This document shows, piece after piece, positions 7,262 to 13,453 of a DNA stretch of 13,453 nucleotides. The notes beneath the pieces were generated by a model. The model had not been told where the DNA came from and did no database searches. It saw only the letters and a list, made by a program, of their open reading frames with translations. Origin of the DNA: Chloroflexota bacterium (lineage in GTDB: Bacteria; Chloroflexota; Dehalococcoidia; Lucifugimonadales; UBA3495); contig JADFPM010000043.1 in NCBI GenBank assembly GCA_022562335.1, forward strand, positions 1-13,453. Reading direction: 5' to 3'. Both the position numbers and the translations under genes were made by a program. Each line of letters begins with the position of its first letter. Position 1 is the stretch's first letter.

Positions 7262-8039
7262 TTAGGCGAGATCCGACAGCCGGTACGCCTGCCAGACCAG
7301 CAGCGCGCCCACCACCAGCAGCACCAGTCCCATGGCCCCGTTCAGCGTATTGAGATTCACCTTGCCGGTTAGCTTGGCCCCGAAGTAGCTGCCCACCATG
7401 GCGCCTGAACCCATCATGGCCAGCAGGGGATAGTTGACCTCTCCCTGGGCCACGTGGCCGATCCAACCCAAAGCCCCCATGAAGAACCCGATGAACAGGT
7501 TGGTCCCGGCGGCGATGCGGGGGTCGACCTTCAAGATCCGGATCAGCGCCGGCAGCCGGATACTTCCCAAGATCAGACCCACCGCGCCGCCCAACAACCC
7601 CACTGCCAGACCCACGCCTCCATCTAAAATGATGCGGTTACGGGTGAAAAGGGCGACGGGCCCCCCAGAGGTTTGCGTAGAGGTTTGCGCAGAAGTTTAA
7701 CCAGAAGTTTGCGTAGAGGTTTGACCGGAGGCCGCGCCCTGCGATGAGCGGGACTCGGCTTTCACCCTGGCCAGCAATTCGATTCCCTGCCAGAACACCA
7801 GAAGTCCGGCCAGGAAGATCAACAGGGATGCGGGGACCTTTCCCCGCCCCAAAACCGCCGATGAAGGCTGGGACGCCCATTATCAGGACGATCCGCATGT
7901 TGACCCGGCCTTCCCGCAGGTGCCTGATGGCTCCCGTCAGCGACGCCAGGCTGCTGACCAGGATGTTGGTCCCTCCCGCAGCCGGGGCCGCCATGCCCGA
8001 TAAGGGCAGGCTGATGGGATTGGAAGTCATTTCCAGCAC
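7262..8039 (-). pseudogene. Broken TauE/SafE-type (TSUP) sulfite/anion permease
   Basis: Minus-strand remains of a TauE/SafE membrane permease, a family of proton-coupled exporters of sulfite, sulfoacetate and related anions. The first half is clear near 8010-7845 (GGTNILVSSLASLTGAIRHLREGRVN and the following helix), and the second half near 7590-7262 (RLPALIRILKVDPRIAAGTNLFIGF, then helices to the end). Three lesions separate it from a working gene. The usual N-terminal helix is missing, with a stop at 8046-8048. One extra base at about 7838 shifts the frame from GAGK into VPASLLIFLAGLLVFWQGIELL. A TAA at 7697-7699 lies in a repetitive linker. The C-terminal piece could be re-initiated from GTG 7615 but would be only half a transporter. 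Sequencing error could explain a single lesion, less easily all three. Confidence 0.8.
7668..7731. repeat. 12-bp minisatellite, 5.3 copies, inside the TSUP pseudogene
   Basis: Five consecutive 12-base units of the type GAGGTTTGCGTA start at 7668, 7680, 7692, 7704 and 7716, and a partial sixth at 7728. On the minus strand, in the permease frame, they encode a Q-T-S-(T/G/A) tetrapeptide repeat linking the two membrane halves. In the third unit CAA has become TAA, creating the nonsense codon at 7697-7699. Confidence 0.85.
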
Positions 8040-8122
8040 CTGGCTTTATGGGTGGGAAGGTTGGTTCACTGGAGGCCAAAGGCGAAGTGCGCCTGCATCC
8101 GCCCACCGTCCAGCGCATCAGA

Positions 8123-8130
8123 AGTATACT
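8123..8130. promoter_or_regulatory. Palindromic -10 box (possible bidirectional promoter)
   Basis: AGTATACT (8123-8130) is its own reverse complement, so a TATACT -10 box reads on both strands. On the plus strand it would start a transcript near 8137 leading to the radical SAM gene. On the minus strand it points at the broken permease, with an ATG at 8118. No good -35 is visible for the plus strand. Confidence 0.45.
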
Positions 8131-8143
8131 AGACCCGTATTGG

Positions 8144-8191
8144 GGCCATTGCTAATGGCCGGTTGCCCGGAACGTTTTAGCCCGTCCCGGG
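8144..8191 (+). promoter_or_regulatory. Structured 5' leader of the radical SAM gene
   Basis: The presumed leader contains a perfect hairpin GGCCATT-gct-AATGGCC (8144-8160). A second, weaker stem CCCGG (8166-8170) with CCGGG (8187-8191) ends just before the AAGGAG ribosome-binding site. No known riboswitch class is recognised. Without a T-tract, translational rather than transcriptional control would be the more likely use, if any. Confidence 0.35.
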
Positions 8192-8194
8192 TTG

Positions 8195-8200
8195 AAGGAG
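8195..8200 (+). promoter_or_regulatory. Ribosome-binding site that sets the radical SAM start
   Basis: AAGGAG lies 12 bases before a GTG at 8213. A longer frame would begin with TTG at 8192, but that codon lies before the Shine-Dalgarno and would put it inside the coding sequence. GTG 8213 is therefore the better start. Confidence 0.6.
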
Positions 8201-8212
8201 AAGAAGATCTCA

Positions 8213-9694
8213 GTGACTGCTCCCAAAGGAAAACTGTCAAAGGCAGGCGCCGGTGTAAAACCGGCCAGGGTCAAACAGGACGCCGATTTTATCTTTCATG
8301 AGCTGACCCGCAGCATCTGTCCCGAATGTAAGCAGGTCATCGACGCCCAGATAATCATCCGGGAAAACAAGGTCTACATGCGCAAACGGTGCCCCAGCCA
8401 CGGCTGGTTCGAAGGCATAATCAGCTCCGACGCCGAGATGTACGTCGACTCGGTCAAGTTCAACAAACCCGGCACCATCCCCCTGGAATTCAGCACCGAG
8501 GTCAAAGACGGCTGCCCGCTGGACTGCGGCCTCTGCCCGGAACACAAGCAGCACATTTGCCTGGGCCTCATCGAGGTCAACACGGCCTGCAACCTCAACT
8601 GTCCCGTTTGCTTCGCCAACGCCGGCATCGGGTTCAGCCTGACGCTGAAGCAGGTCGAGGGTATGCTGGACCGGTTCGTCGAGACCGAGGGCGACCCCGA
8701 GGTGATCCAGTTCAGCGGCGGAGAACCCACAATCCATCCCCAGCTATTGGACATGATCCAGGCGGCCCAGGACCGGGGCATCCGGCAAGTCATGGTGAAC
8801 ACCAACGGGGTGCGCATCGCCCGGGACGATAGATTCCTGGAGCAGTTGGCCCGCCTGAACCCGGTCATCTATTTCCAGTTCGACGGGCTGCGCCCGGAGA
8901 CCTACCTGACCATCCGGGGCGAGGACTTGCTGGAAACCAAGCTCAAAGCCCTGGACCGGCTGCATGAGGCGGGTCTGGACGCCGTGATCGTCGCGGCCAT
9001 CGAAAGAGACGTGAACGTGGACGAGGTGGGCGCGTTGGTCGAGTTCGGCCTGGAACACCCCGCGGTCAGGGGCGCGGTTTTTCAGCCGGTGACCCACGTT
9101 GGCCGCCACATCCCCTTCGACCCCATGCAGCGGGTGACCATTCCCGACGTGATCCACGGCATCGTGGACCAGACCGGGGGCAAGTTCGTGTTGGAGGACT
9201 TTGTTCCCGTGCCCTGCTGTTTCCCCACCTGCCAGGTCAACTCTTACGTCTTCGTCGACGGCGAAAAGATAGTCCCCCTGCCCAGGATGTTGGACGTAGA
9301 CCAGTACCTGGATTACATCACCAACCGCGCGCTGCCAAAAGTGCCCGATGCCGCCGTGATCAAGCAGGCCCTGGAAGGCCTCTGGTCGGCGTCAGCCGTG
9401 GCGGGTACGGAAAAAACCGCCGGCCAGTTCCAGTGCGCCTGCGGACCGGGCCAGGAACTTGGCTACGAGTTGTCCCACCTGAAAGACCACATCTTTCAGA
9501 TCGCCATCAAGGACTTCATGGACGCCTACACCTTCAACGTAAAACAGGTGATGAAATGCTGCGTGGGCATCCTGGTCCCCGACGGGCGGATCATCCCTTT
9601 TTGCGCCTATAATTCGGTGGGGTACCGGGAAACCATCCGTGAGGAGATGATCCGGTCTCAGACCACCGCCCAAGCACCCAATTTAAAGCCTTGA
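8213..9694 (+). CDS. Radical SAM protein of the tetraether lipid synthase (Tes/MJ0619)-like family
   Basis: A 493-residue cytosolic or membrane-associated radical SAM enzyme. Numbering from GTG 8213, an N-terminal rubredoxin/zinc-knuckle-like element has C36-P-E-C39 and C60-P-S-H63. An auxiliary cluster motif follows (C101, C105, C108-PEH, C116). The radical SAM motif CNLNCPVC has C126, C130 and C133 (CX3CX2C), and the SAM-binding QFSGGEPT comes later. More cysteines lie at 335, 336, 340, 408, 410, 449, 450 and 464, including the C-terminal CCVGILVPDGRIIPFCAYN. This order matches archaeal Tes, which joins lipid tails carbon-to-carbon to make membrane-spanning tetraethers; MJ0619 was earlier proposed to methylate methanopterin. 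The bacterial substrate is not known from the sequence. It could be fatty-acyl or alkyl chains, or another unactivated C-H. It is transcribed alone from a TATACT box, and a methyltransferase gene follows. Confidence 0.85.
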   Translation: MTAPKGKLSKAGAGVKPARVKQDADFIFHELTRSICPECKQVIDAQIIIRENKVYMRKRCPSHGWFEGIISSDAEMYVDSVKFNKPGTIPLEFSTEVKDGCPLDCGLCPEHKQHICLGLIEVNTACNLNCPVCFANAGIGFSLTLKQVEGMLDRFVETEGDPEVIQFSGGEPTIHPQLLDMIQAAQDRGIRQVMVNTNGVRIARDDRFLEQLARLNPVIYFQFDGLRPETYLTIRGEDLLETKLKALDRLHEAGLDAVIVAAIERDVNVDEVGALVEFGLEHPAVRGAVFQPVTHVGRHIPFDPMQRVTIPDVIHGIVDQTGGKFVLEDFVPVPCCFPTCQVNSYVFVDGEKIVPLPRMLDVDQYLDYITNRALPKVPDAAVIKQALEGLWSASAVAGTEKTAGQFQCACGPGQELGYELSHLKDHIFQIAIKDFMDAYTFNVKQVMKCCVGILVPDGRIIPFCAYNSVGYRETIREEMIRSQTTAQAPNLKP

Positions 9695-9739
9695 ACGACG
9701 GAGGGTGAGCGGCCCGGAATAAACAATAGTATAAAAAAT

Positions 9740-9764
9740 GGTTCGACAGGCTCACCACGAACGG
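9740..9764. repeat. REP-like dispersed repeat
   Basis: A 25-base element with the inverted ends GTTCG (9741-9745) and CGAAC (9758-9762) and a core containing AGGCTCACC. This unit is a widely seen intergenic repeat in many bacterial genomes and gives the spurious peptide MVRQAHHER when translated. A GGGCG/CGCCC hairpin follows at 9768-9782. Confidence 0.8.
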
Positions 9765-9811
9765 AGAGGGCGCTTTCCGCCCGTTTGCCCGCCCAAGGCG
9801 GATGGTCCATT

Positions 9812-9839
9812 TTGGATAGACGGTTTTGATAGATATTCT
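9812..9839 (+). promoter_or_regulatory. Likely promoter of the methyltransferase gene
   Basis: TTGGAT (9812-9817) and TATTCT (9834-9839) are spaced 16 bases apart. Transcription would start near 9846, downstream of the REP-like repeat and upstream of ATG 9873. This supports the shorter start and independent expression from the radical SAM gene. Confidence 0.45.
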
Positions 9840-9872
9840 AAATTCCCCCGTGGCCCCGGTACGGAGCGTCCC

Positions 9873-10694
9873 ATGGCGCTGACGGATGAAGCCTACGCCA
9901 AGGCGTGTTGCGCCGACCTCTATCAGTCCCCGTGGGCCCGGCAGATCCTGGGCGATCCGCTGCATCCCGGCGGCCTGGCCCTGACCAACCGCCTGGGCCG
10001 GTTGATGGACATCGCCGAGAACGATTGGGTGGCCGACCTGGCCAGCGCCCGGGGCACCAGCGCCATGGCCATCTCCAGGGCCTTTCACTGCCGCGTGGTG
10101 GGCGTGGAGTTCGGGGCGGGACCGGTGGCCGAAGCCCACGCCATCGCCGCCGCGCAATCCGAGAACAACGCCAATTCGCGCGGTTATTTCCTGCGGGGAG
10201 ACGCCGAATCCACGCCCCTGGCCACGGGCCGGTTCGACGGCGTGATCTGCGAATGCTCCATGAGCCTCTTCGCCGACAAACCGGCGGCGGTGGCCGATGC
10301 GGCGCGGGCGCTGCGGCCCGGCGGCAGACTGGGCCTGAGCGACTTTACGGTGACCCCCGGCACTCTGCCGGCCGAGCTGCAAGGGAGCGTTGGCCAGATC
10401 CTGTGCCTGGCCCAAGCCCTCGACGTGAATGGGTATGCCAAGCTGATGGAAACGGCTGGATTGAAGCTGACCCACCAGGAAGACGCCTCGGAACATGTGC
10501 TCAAGATACTGGACGGCGTGGACGCCAAACTGGCCGCGTTGCCGATCCTGCAACAGATTTCCGGCGGGGCGTTTGGCGGCCCAGACGACAATGAGATGAT
10601 ACGGCAGGCGCCCGGCCTGGTGGCCCGGATCCGGGAGTTGGTGGCCGCCGGCGAGTTGGGATACTGGCTCTTCGTTGGCGAAAAGCCGAGCTGA
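9873..10694 (+). CDS. Class I SAM-dependent methyltransferase, substrate unknown
   Basis: A 273-residue Rossmann-fold methyltransferase. Motif I is VADLASARGTSA (53-64), the acidic end of strand 2 is in VVGVEFG, and the GDAES element corresponds to motif II. A C126-E-C128 triplet sits at the strand-4 position where many methyltransferases have acidic or aromatic residues, and LRPGGRLGLSDF (147-158) is motif III/strand 5. The N-terminus has adjacent C12-C13 and LHPGGLALTNRLG (33-45). The frame is open upstream to 9738, but those 45 codons lie on the REP-like repeat and the promoter, so ATG 9873, with GGAG at 9863-9866, is chosen. The cysteines recall thiol-metalloid chemistry (arsenic-type methyltransferases), but the ArsM pattern is not evident. 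A strong terminator follows. Confidence 0.85.
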   Translation: MALTDEAYAKACCADLYQSPWARQILGDPLHPGGLALTNRLGRLMDIAENDWVADLASARGTSAMAISRAFHCRVVGVEFGAGPVAEAHAIAAAQSENNANSRGYFLRGDAESTPLATGRFDGVICECSMSLFADKPAAVADAARALRPGGRLGLSDFTVTPGTLPAELQGSVGQILCLAQALDVNGYAKLMETAGLKLTHQEDASEHVLKILDGVDAKLAALPILQQISGGAFGGPDDNEMIRQAPGLVARIRELVAAGELGYWLFVGEKPS

Positions 10695-10703
10695 TCTAGC
10701 CTG

Positions 10704-10734
10704 GAGCGGAAACACCGTGGGTTTCCGCTCTTTT
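10704..10734 (+). terminator. Intrinsic terminator after the methyltransferase gene
   Basis: GAGCGGAAAC (10704-10713) and GTTTCCGCTC (10721-10730) form a perfect 10-bp stem with a 7-base loop, followed at once by TTTT. It begins 9 bases after the methyltransferase stop codon. Confidence 0.88.
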
Positions 10735-10805
10735 CGCCAAAAAACCTTCTAAAAAACCTGCCTTCCCAGCCCTTTCCGGCACTGGAAACCCCTCCCCATC
10801 GCCAC

Positions 10806-10811
10806 TATACT
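10806..10811 (+). promoter_or_regulatory. -10 box giving a leaderless transcript for the ATPase gene
   Basis: TATACT ends six bases before the ATG at 10818, so transcription would begin at or within a base or two of the start codon. There is no Shine-Dalgarno. A poor -35 (TGGAAA, 10783-10788) lies 17 bases upstream. Leaderless translation is inferred from this spacing. Confidence 0.55.
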
Positions 10812-10817
10812 GACGCC

Positions 10818-13453
10818 ATGACAGAACCGCCGTCCCTGCCTGAGCGAGGTTCGATGTCCAGCGGCCACATTCCCGGCATATTCGTCGGCCGCCGGCAGGA
10901 GATGGCCGAGCTTCGAGGGGCCTTAGATGATGCCCTGTCGGGGCAGGGCCGCTTGGTCATGCTGGTAGGTGAGCCGGGCATCGGTAAAACACGCACCTGC
11001 CAGGAGCTGGCTTCCTACGCCGGGCAACAAGGGGTTCAAGTGCTCTGGGGCCGGTGTTATGAGGAGGAAGGTTCGCCGCCCTACTGGCCATGGGTCCAGG
11101 CAATGCGGGCCTACGTCCAACAGGCCAGTTCAGAACAACTTACCTCCGAGATGGGTCCGGGCGCAGCCGACATCGCCGAGATCGTCCCCAACATACGGGG
11201 TAAACTGCCGGATCTGGAAATGCCTCCAGCCCTGGAGTCCGAGGCGGCCCGCTTCCGTCTTTTCGACTCCATCACCGGCTTCCTGAAGAACGCGGCCCAA
11301 AATCAGCCCTTATTGCTGGTGCTTGACGACCTGCACTGGGCCGACCGGTCTTCGCTTCTGCTTCTGGAATTCCTGGCCCGCGAAATGGGCCAGTATAGGA
11401 TCATGCTGGTGGGCTGCTATCGTGACACCGAGCTTTCCCGCCAGCATCCCCTGGCCGAGACCCTGGCCCAATTATCCCGGGAGCCGGTCTTTCGGCGCCA
11501 GGCGCTCCGCGGCTTGGGCCAGGATGAACTTGGCCAGTTCATCGAAGCCACCACCGGCATCCAGCTTTCCCAGGAATCAACCGGCGCCATTTATGCCCAC
11601 ACCGAGGGCAACCCCTTTTTCATGACCGAGGTGGTCAGGCTGCTGGTGGAGAGCGGCGAATTGACCGCCGGCCATATAAGCACACCTCAAGGACTGAGAA
11701 TCCCAGAAGGAGTGCGGGAAGTGATCGGGCGGCGTCTCAACCGCCTATCGGAACAATGTAATCAGGCGCTGGCCACCGCTTCGATCATCGGCCGCGAATT
11801 TGATTTTCGGCTGCTAAACATCCTTAGCAGCGGGATGTCCGAGGACCAGTTGCTTAAGGCGGTGGACGAGGCGGTGTCATTCCATTTGATCGAGGACGTG
11901 CCCGGCCAAATGGACCGTTACCAGTTCAGCCACGCGCTGATCCAGCAAACACTGGCTGAAGAGATGACCACCAGCCGCAAGGTACGGCTCCACTCACGCA
12001 TAGGAGAGGCGTTGGAGGAGCTTTACGGGAATGATGCCGAGGCCCACGCCGCCGAGCTGGCCCACCATTTCGCCGAGGCCCAGACATTAGCCGGCCCGCA
12101 AAAGCTGGTGCGCTACTCGCTGCTGGCCGGTCAGCGGGCGCTGGCGGCATTCGCCCACCAGGACGCCGTGGACCATTTTCAACGGGCCTTAGAGGCGAAA
12201 GACGAGCACGCTGATTCGTCAAGCTCCGGGCAAGTCGTGGACGCCGAGACCGCGGAGCTGTTGTATGGACTGGGACTGGCCCAGACTTCTACCCTGCCCA
12301 GGCTGGAGTTGCAGGAGGCATATCACAACCTCACCCGGGCTTTCGATTATTACGCCGGGGTGGGGGACCTGAGCCGGATAGTGGCCATCGCGGAGATACC
12401 CGGCCCCGTTTTATCCGAGCGAAGCACCAGCATCGGCCATCTCACTGCCCGGGCGCTGGAGATCGCCCCCGACCATTCCCACGAAGCCGGGCGGCTCCTT
12501 TCGTTTTACGGCAATGTCCAGGGGATGGAAGAAGCCGATTACCAGGGGGCACAGTACTCCTTCGAACGGGCCCTGGCCATCGCCAAGCGGGACGGAGACA
12601 CCGGCCTGGAAATGCGCACCCTTACCCATGCGGCCCAGATAGAATTGTGGCACCATCACTTCGCGGAGGCCGTGGACCGAAGCCAAAGGGCCATCGAGTT
12701 GGCCCGCGCGGCGGACGACCTCCGCACCGAGGTGGGGGCTCGTTACTGGGCGGCATTGACTTTTAGGACCATAGGAGACTTGGAGGGTTTAAAGCGCCAA
12801 GCATCGACGATCCTGGACCCGGCGGAACGTTTGCGAGACCGCTACTGGCTGGCCACGGCGTTTTCCACCGCGAGCATGGTCCCCGTGCTTGAGGGCGCAT
12901 GGGACGACGCCCGGGAATTCATTGACCGGGGGCTGAACCTGATGCCTATGGACCCGCGCCTTCTCATCGAGCGGGAGTTGTTGGAGTTTCAGGTTGGTGA
13001 CTACGCTCAGGGTCAGGATTATTTAGAGCGTCTGCAAGAGGTGATCCGCCTGTCCCCGGCCGGGCCGACCACCGCCAATGCGACGCTGGCCCTGGCATCG
13101 CCCATAGCCGCCAGCATATCCGGCGAGGTGAGAGATCCCCATCCCGGCGAAGCATCGATCGCCGCCGTTCTTTCGTCACCCACCGCGACTCCCTTCTTTA
13201 CCTTGTGGGCCCGGGCCGGCGCCTCCCTATTGGCGGTGATGCGAGGCGAAAGCGGCAGGGCAAAGGAACATTACGCTGCTCTGAAATCCTCGCCGGGTCT
13301 CATGATCTTGTACGTGTGTTCCGACCGCGTGCTGGGGCTCCTTGCCCAGACACTGGGCAACCTGGATCAATCGGCGGCCCACTTCGACGACGCGCTGGCC
13401 TTCTGCCGCAAGGCTGGCTATCGCCCCGAGCTTGCCTGGTCCCTATACGATTA
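10818..13453 (+). CDS. STAND-type AAA_16 ATPase with TPR-like repeats (C-terminus beyond window)
   Basis: A single frame runs without a stop from ATG 10818 to the window end, 878 codons, and is incomplete. The N-terminal ATPase opens with the FVGRRQE box (22-28), then Walker A GEPGIGKT (51-58), Walker B LLVLDDLHWAD (166-176), the sensor-like arginine of YRDTEL (R202), and the EGNPFF element (263-268). A winged-helix part follows (about 285-400, with EVIGRRLNRLSE and later FSHALIQQTL). The rest, from about residue 410, is alpha-helical and rich in paired alanines (such as AVDHFQRALEAK and SFERALAIAK), as in TPR repeats. Such proteins are large signalling ATPases (MalT/LAL-like); relatives often carry a C-terminal LuxR helix-turn-helix or a linked nucleotide-cyclase domain. 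Which applies here lies outside the window. The start fits a leaderless transcript. Confidence 0.9.
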   Translation, partial: MTEPPSLPERGSMSSGHIPGIFVGRRQEMAELRGALDDALSGQGRLVMLVGEPGIGKTRTCQELASYAGQQGVQVLWGRCYEEEGSPPYWPWVQAMRAYVQQASSEQLTSEMGPGAADIAEIVPNIRGKLPDLEMPPALESEAARFRLFDSITGFLKNAAQNQPLLLVLDDLHWADRSSLLLLEFLAREMGQYRIMLVGCYRDTELSRQHPLAETLAQLSREPVFRRQALRGLGQDELGQFIEATTGIQLSQESTGAIYAHTEGNPFFMTEVVRLLVESGELTAGHISTPQGLRIPEGVREVIGRRLNRLSEQCNQALATASIIGREFDFRLLNILSSGMSEDQLLKAVDEAVSFHLIEDVPGQMDRYQFSHALIQQTLAEEMTTSRKVRLHSRIGEALEELYGNDAEAHAAELAHHFAEAQTLAGPQKLVRYSLLAGQRALAAFAHQDAVDHFQRALEAKDEHADSSSSGQVVDAETAELLYGLGLAQTSTLPRLELQEAYHNLTRAFDYYAGVGDLSRIVAIAEIPGPVLSERSTSIGHLTARALEIAPDHSHEAGRLLSFYGNVQGMEEADYQGAQYSFERALAIAKRDGDTGLEMRTLTHAAQIELWHHHFAEAVDRSQRAIELARAADDLRTEVGARYWAALTFRTIGDLEGLKRQASTILDPAERLRDRYWLATAFSTASMVPVLEGAWDDAREFIDRGLNLMPMDPRLLIERELLEFQVGDYAQGQDYLERLQEVIRLSPAGPTTANATLALASPIAASISGEVRDPHPGEASIAAVLSSPTATPFFTLWARAGASLLAVMRGESGRAKEHYAALKSSPGLMILYVCSDRVLGLLAQTLGNLDQSAAHFDDALAFCRKAGYRPELAWSLYD

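Noticed and set aside
7819..8118. 99-codon minus-strand frame starting at ATG 8118, just below a TATACT box
   Set aside because: Although the -10 box points to it, the translation does not resemble the permease N-terminus and overlaps the true permease frame; probably a by-product of the decayed gene.
9591..10715. 374-codon minus-strand frame opposite the methyltransferase gene
   Set aside because: It is antisense to a gene with clear motifs, runs across the terminator and the REP-like repeat, and has no recognisable domain. It is explained by high GC content at third codon positions.
1..13453. CRISPR array, toxin-antitoxin pair, tRNA/rRNA gene or complete transposon
   Set aside because: Looked for on both strands. 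The only tandem arrays are 7-bp and 12-bp units without spacers, and no transposase, tRNA cloverleaf or paired small genes were found.

Overview
The window looks like about 13.4 kb of a GC-rich bacterial chromosome, most likely a member of the Chloroflexota (Dehalococcoidia/SAR202-like). That placement is an inference. It rests on the style of the large AAA ATPase with TPR repeats at the right edge, on bacterial-type TAnACT -10 boxes lying very close to start codons, and on the mix of a PAC2 protein, a tetraether-synthase-like radical SAM enzyme and ordinary bacterial housekeeping genes. No rRNA, tRNA, CRISPR array or intact insertion sequence was seen.

Layout. (1) Positions 1-2680 read as an accessory, metal-related segment. 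At the left edge, on the minus strand, is a decayed cation-diffusion-facilitator (CDF) transporter. A PadR-family repressor follows, with a strong promoter and inverted repeats over its start, and then a two-domain chromate transporter (ChrA) 26 bases downstream. A 454-base stretch without a recognisable gene comes next. (2) Positions 2683-6191 hold a minus-strand MFS exporter, then divergently a PAC2-family protein and tryptophanyl-tRNA synthetase (trpS). (3) Positions 6192-8140 hold small dispersed repeats, an inositol-monophosphatase-family enzyme, and on the minus strand a broken TauE/SafE-type permease with a lost N-terminus, a frameshift, and a nonsense codon inside a 12-bp minisatellite. 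(4) Positions 8125-9694 carry a radical SAM protein whose cysteine layout matches the archaeal tetraether lipid synthase (Tes, MJ0619) family. This is the most interesting gene here. (5) Positions 9738-10734 hold a REP-like repeat, a class I SAM methyltransferase with paired cysteines, and a clear intrinsic terminator. (6) From 10818 to the right edge runs one uninterrupted reading frame of 878 codons, a STAND/AAA_16 ATPase with TPR-like repeats that is apparently leaderless and is cut by the window end.

Functional connections are loose. padR-chrA is one regulatory and transport unit for an oxyanion such as chromate, and the CDF relic beside it fits a metal-handling island. The radical SAM enzyme and the methyltransferase point the same way but appear to have separate promoters, so a shared pathway is only a possibility. 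trpS, the phosphatase and PAC2 look like core chromosome.

All family assignments come from reading motifs by eye. No database search was run.
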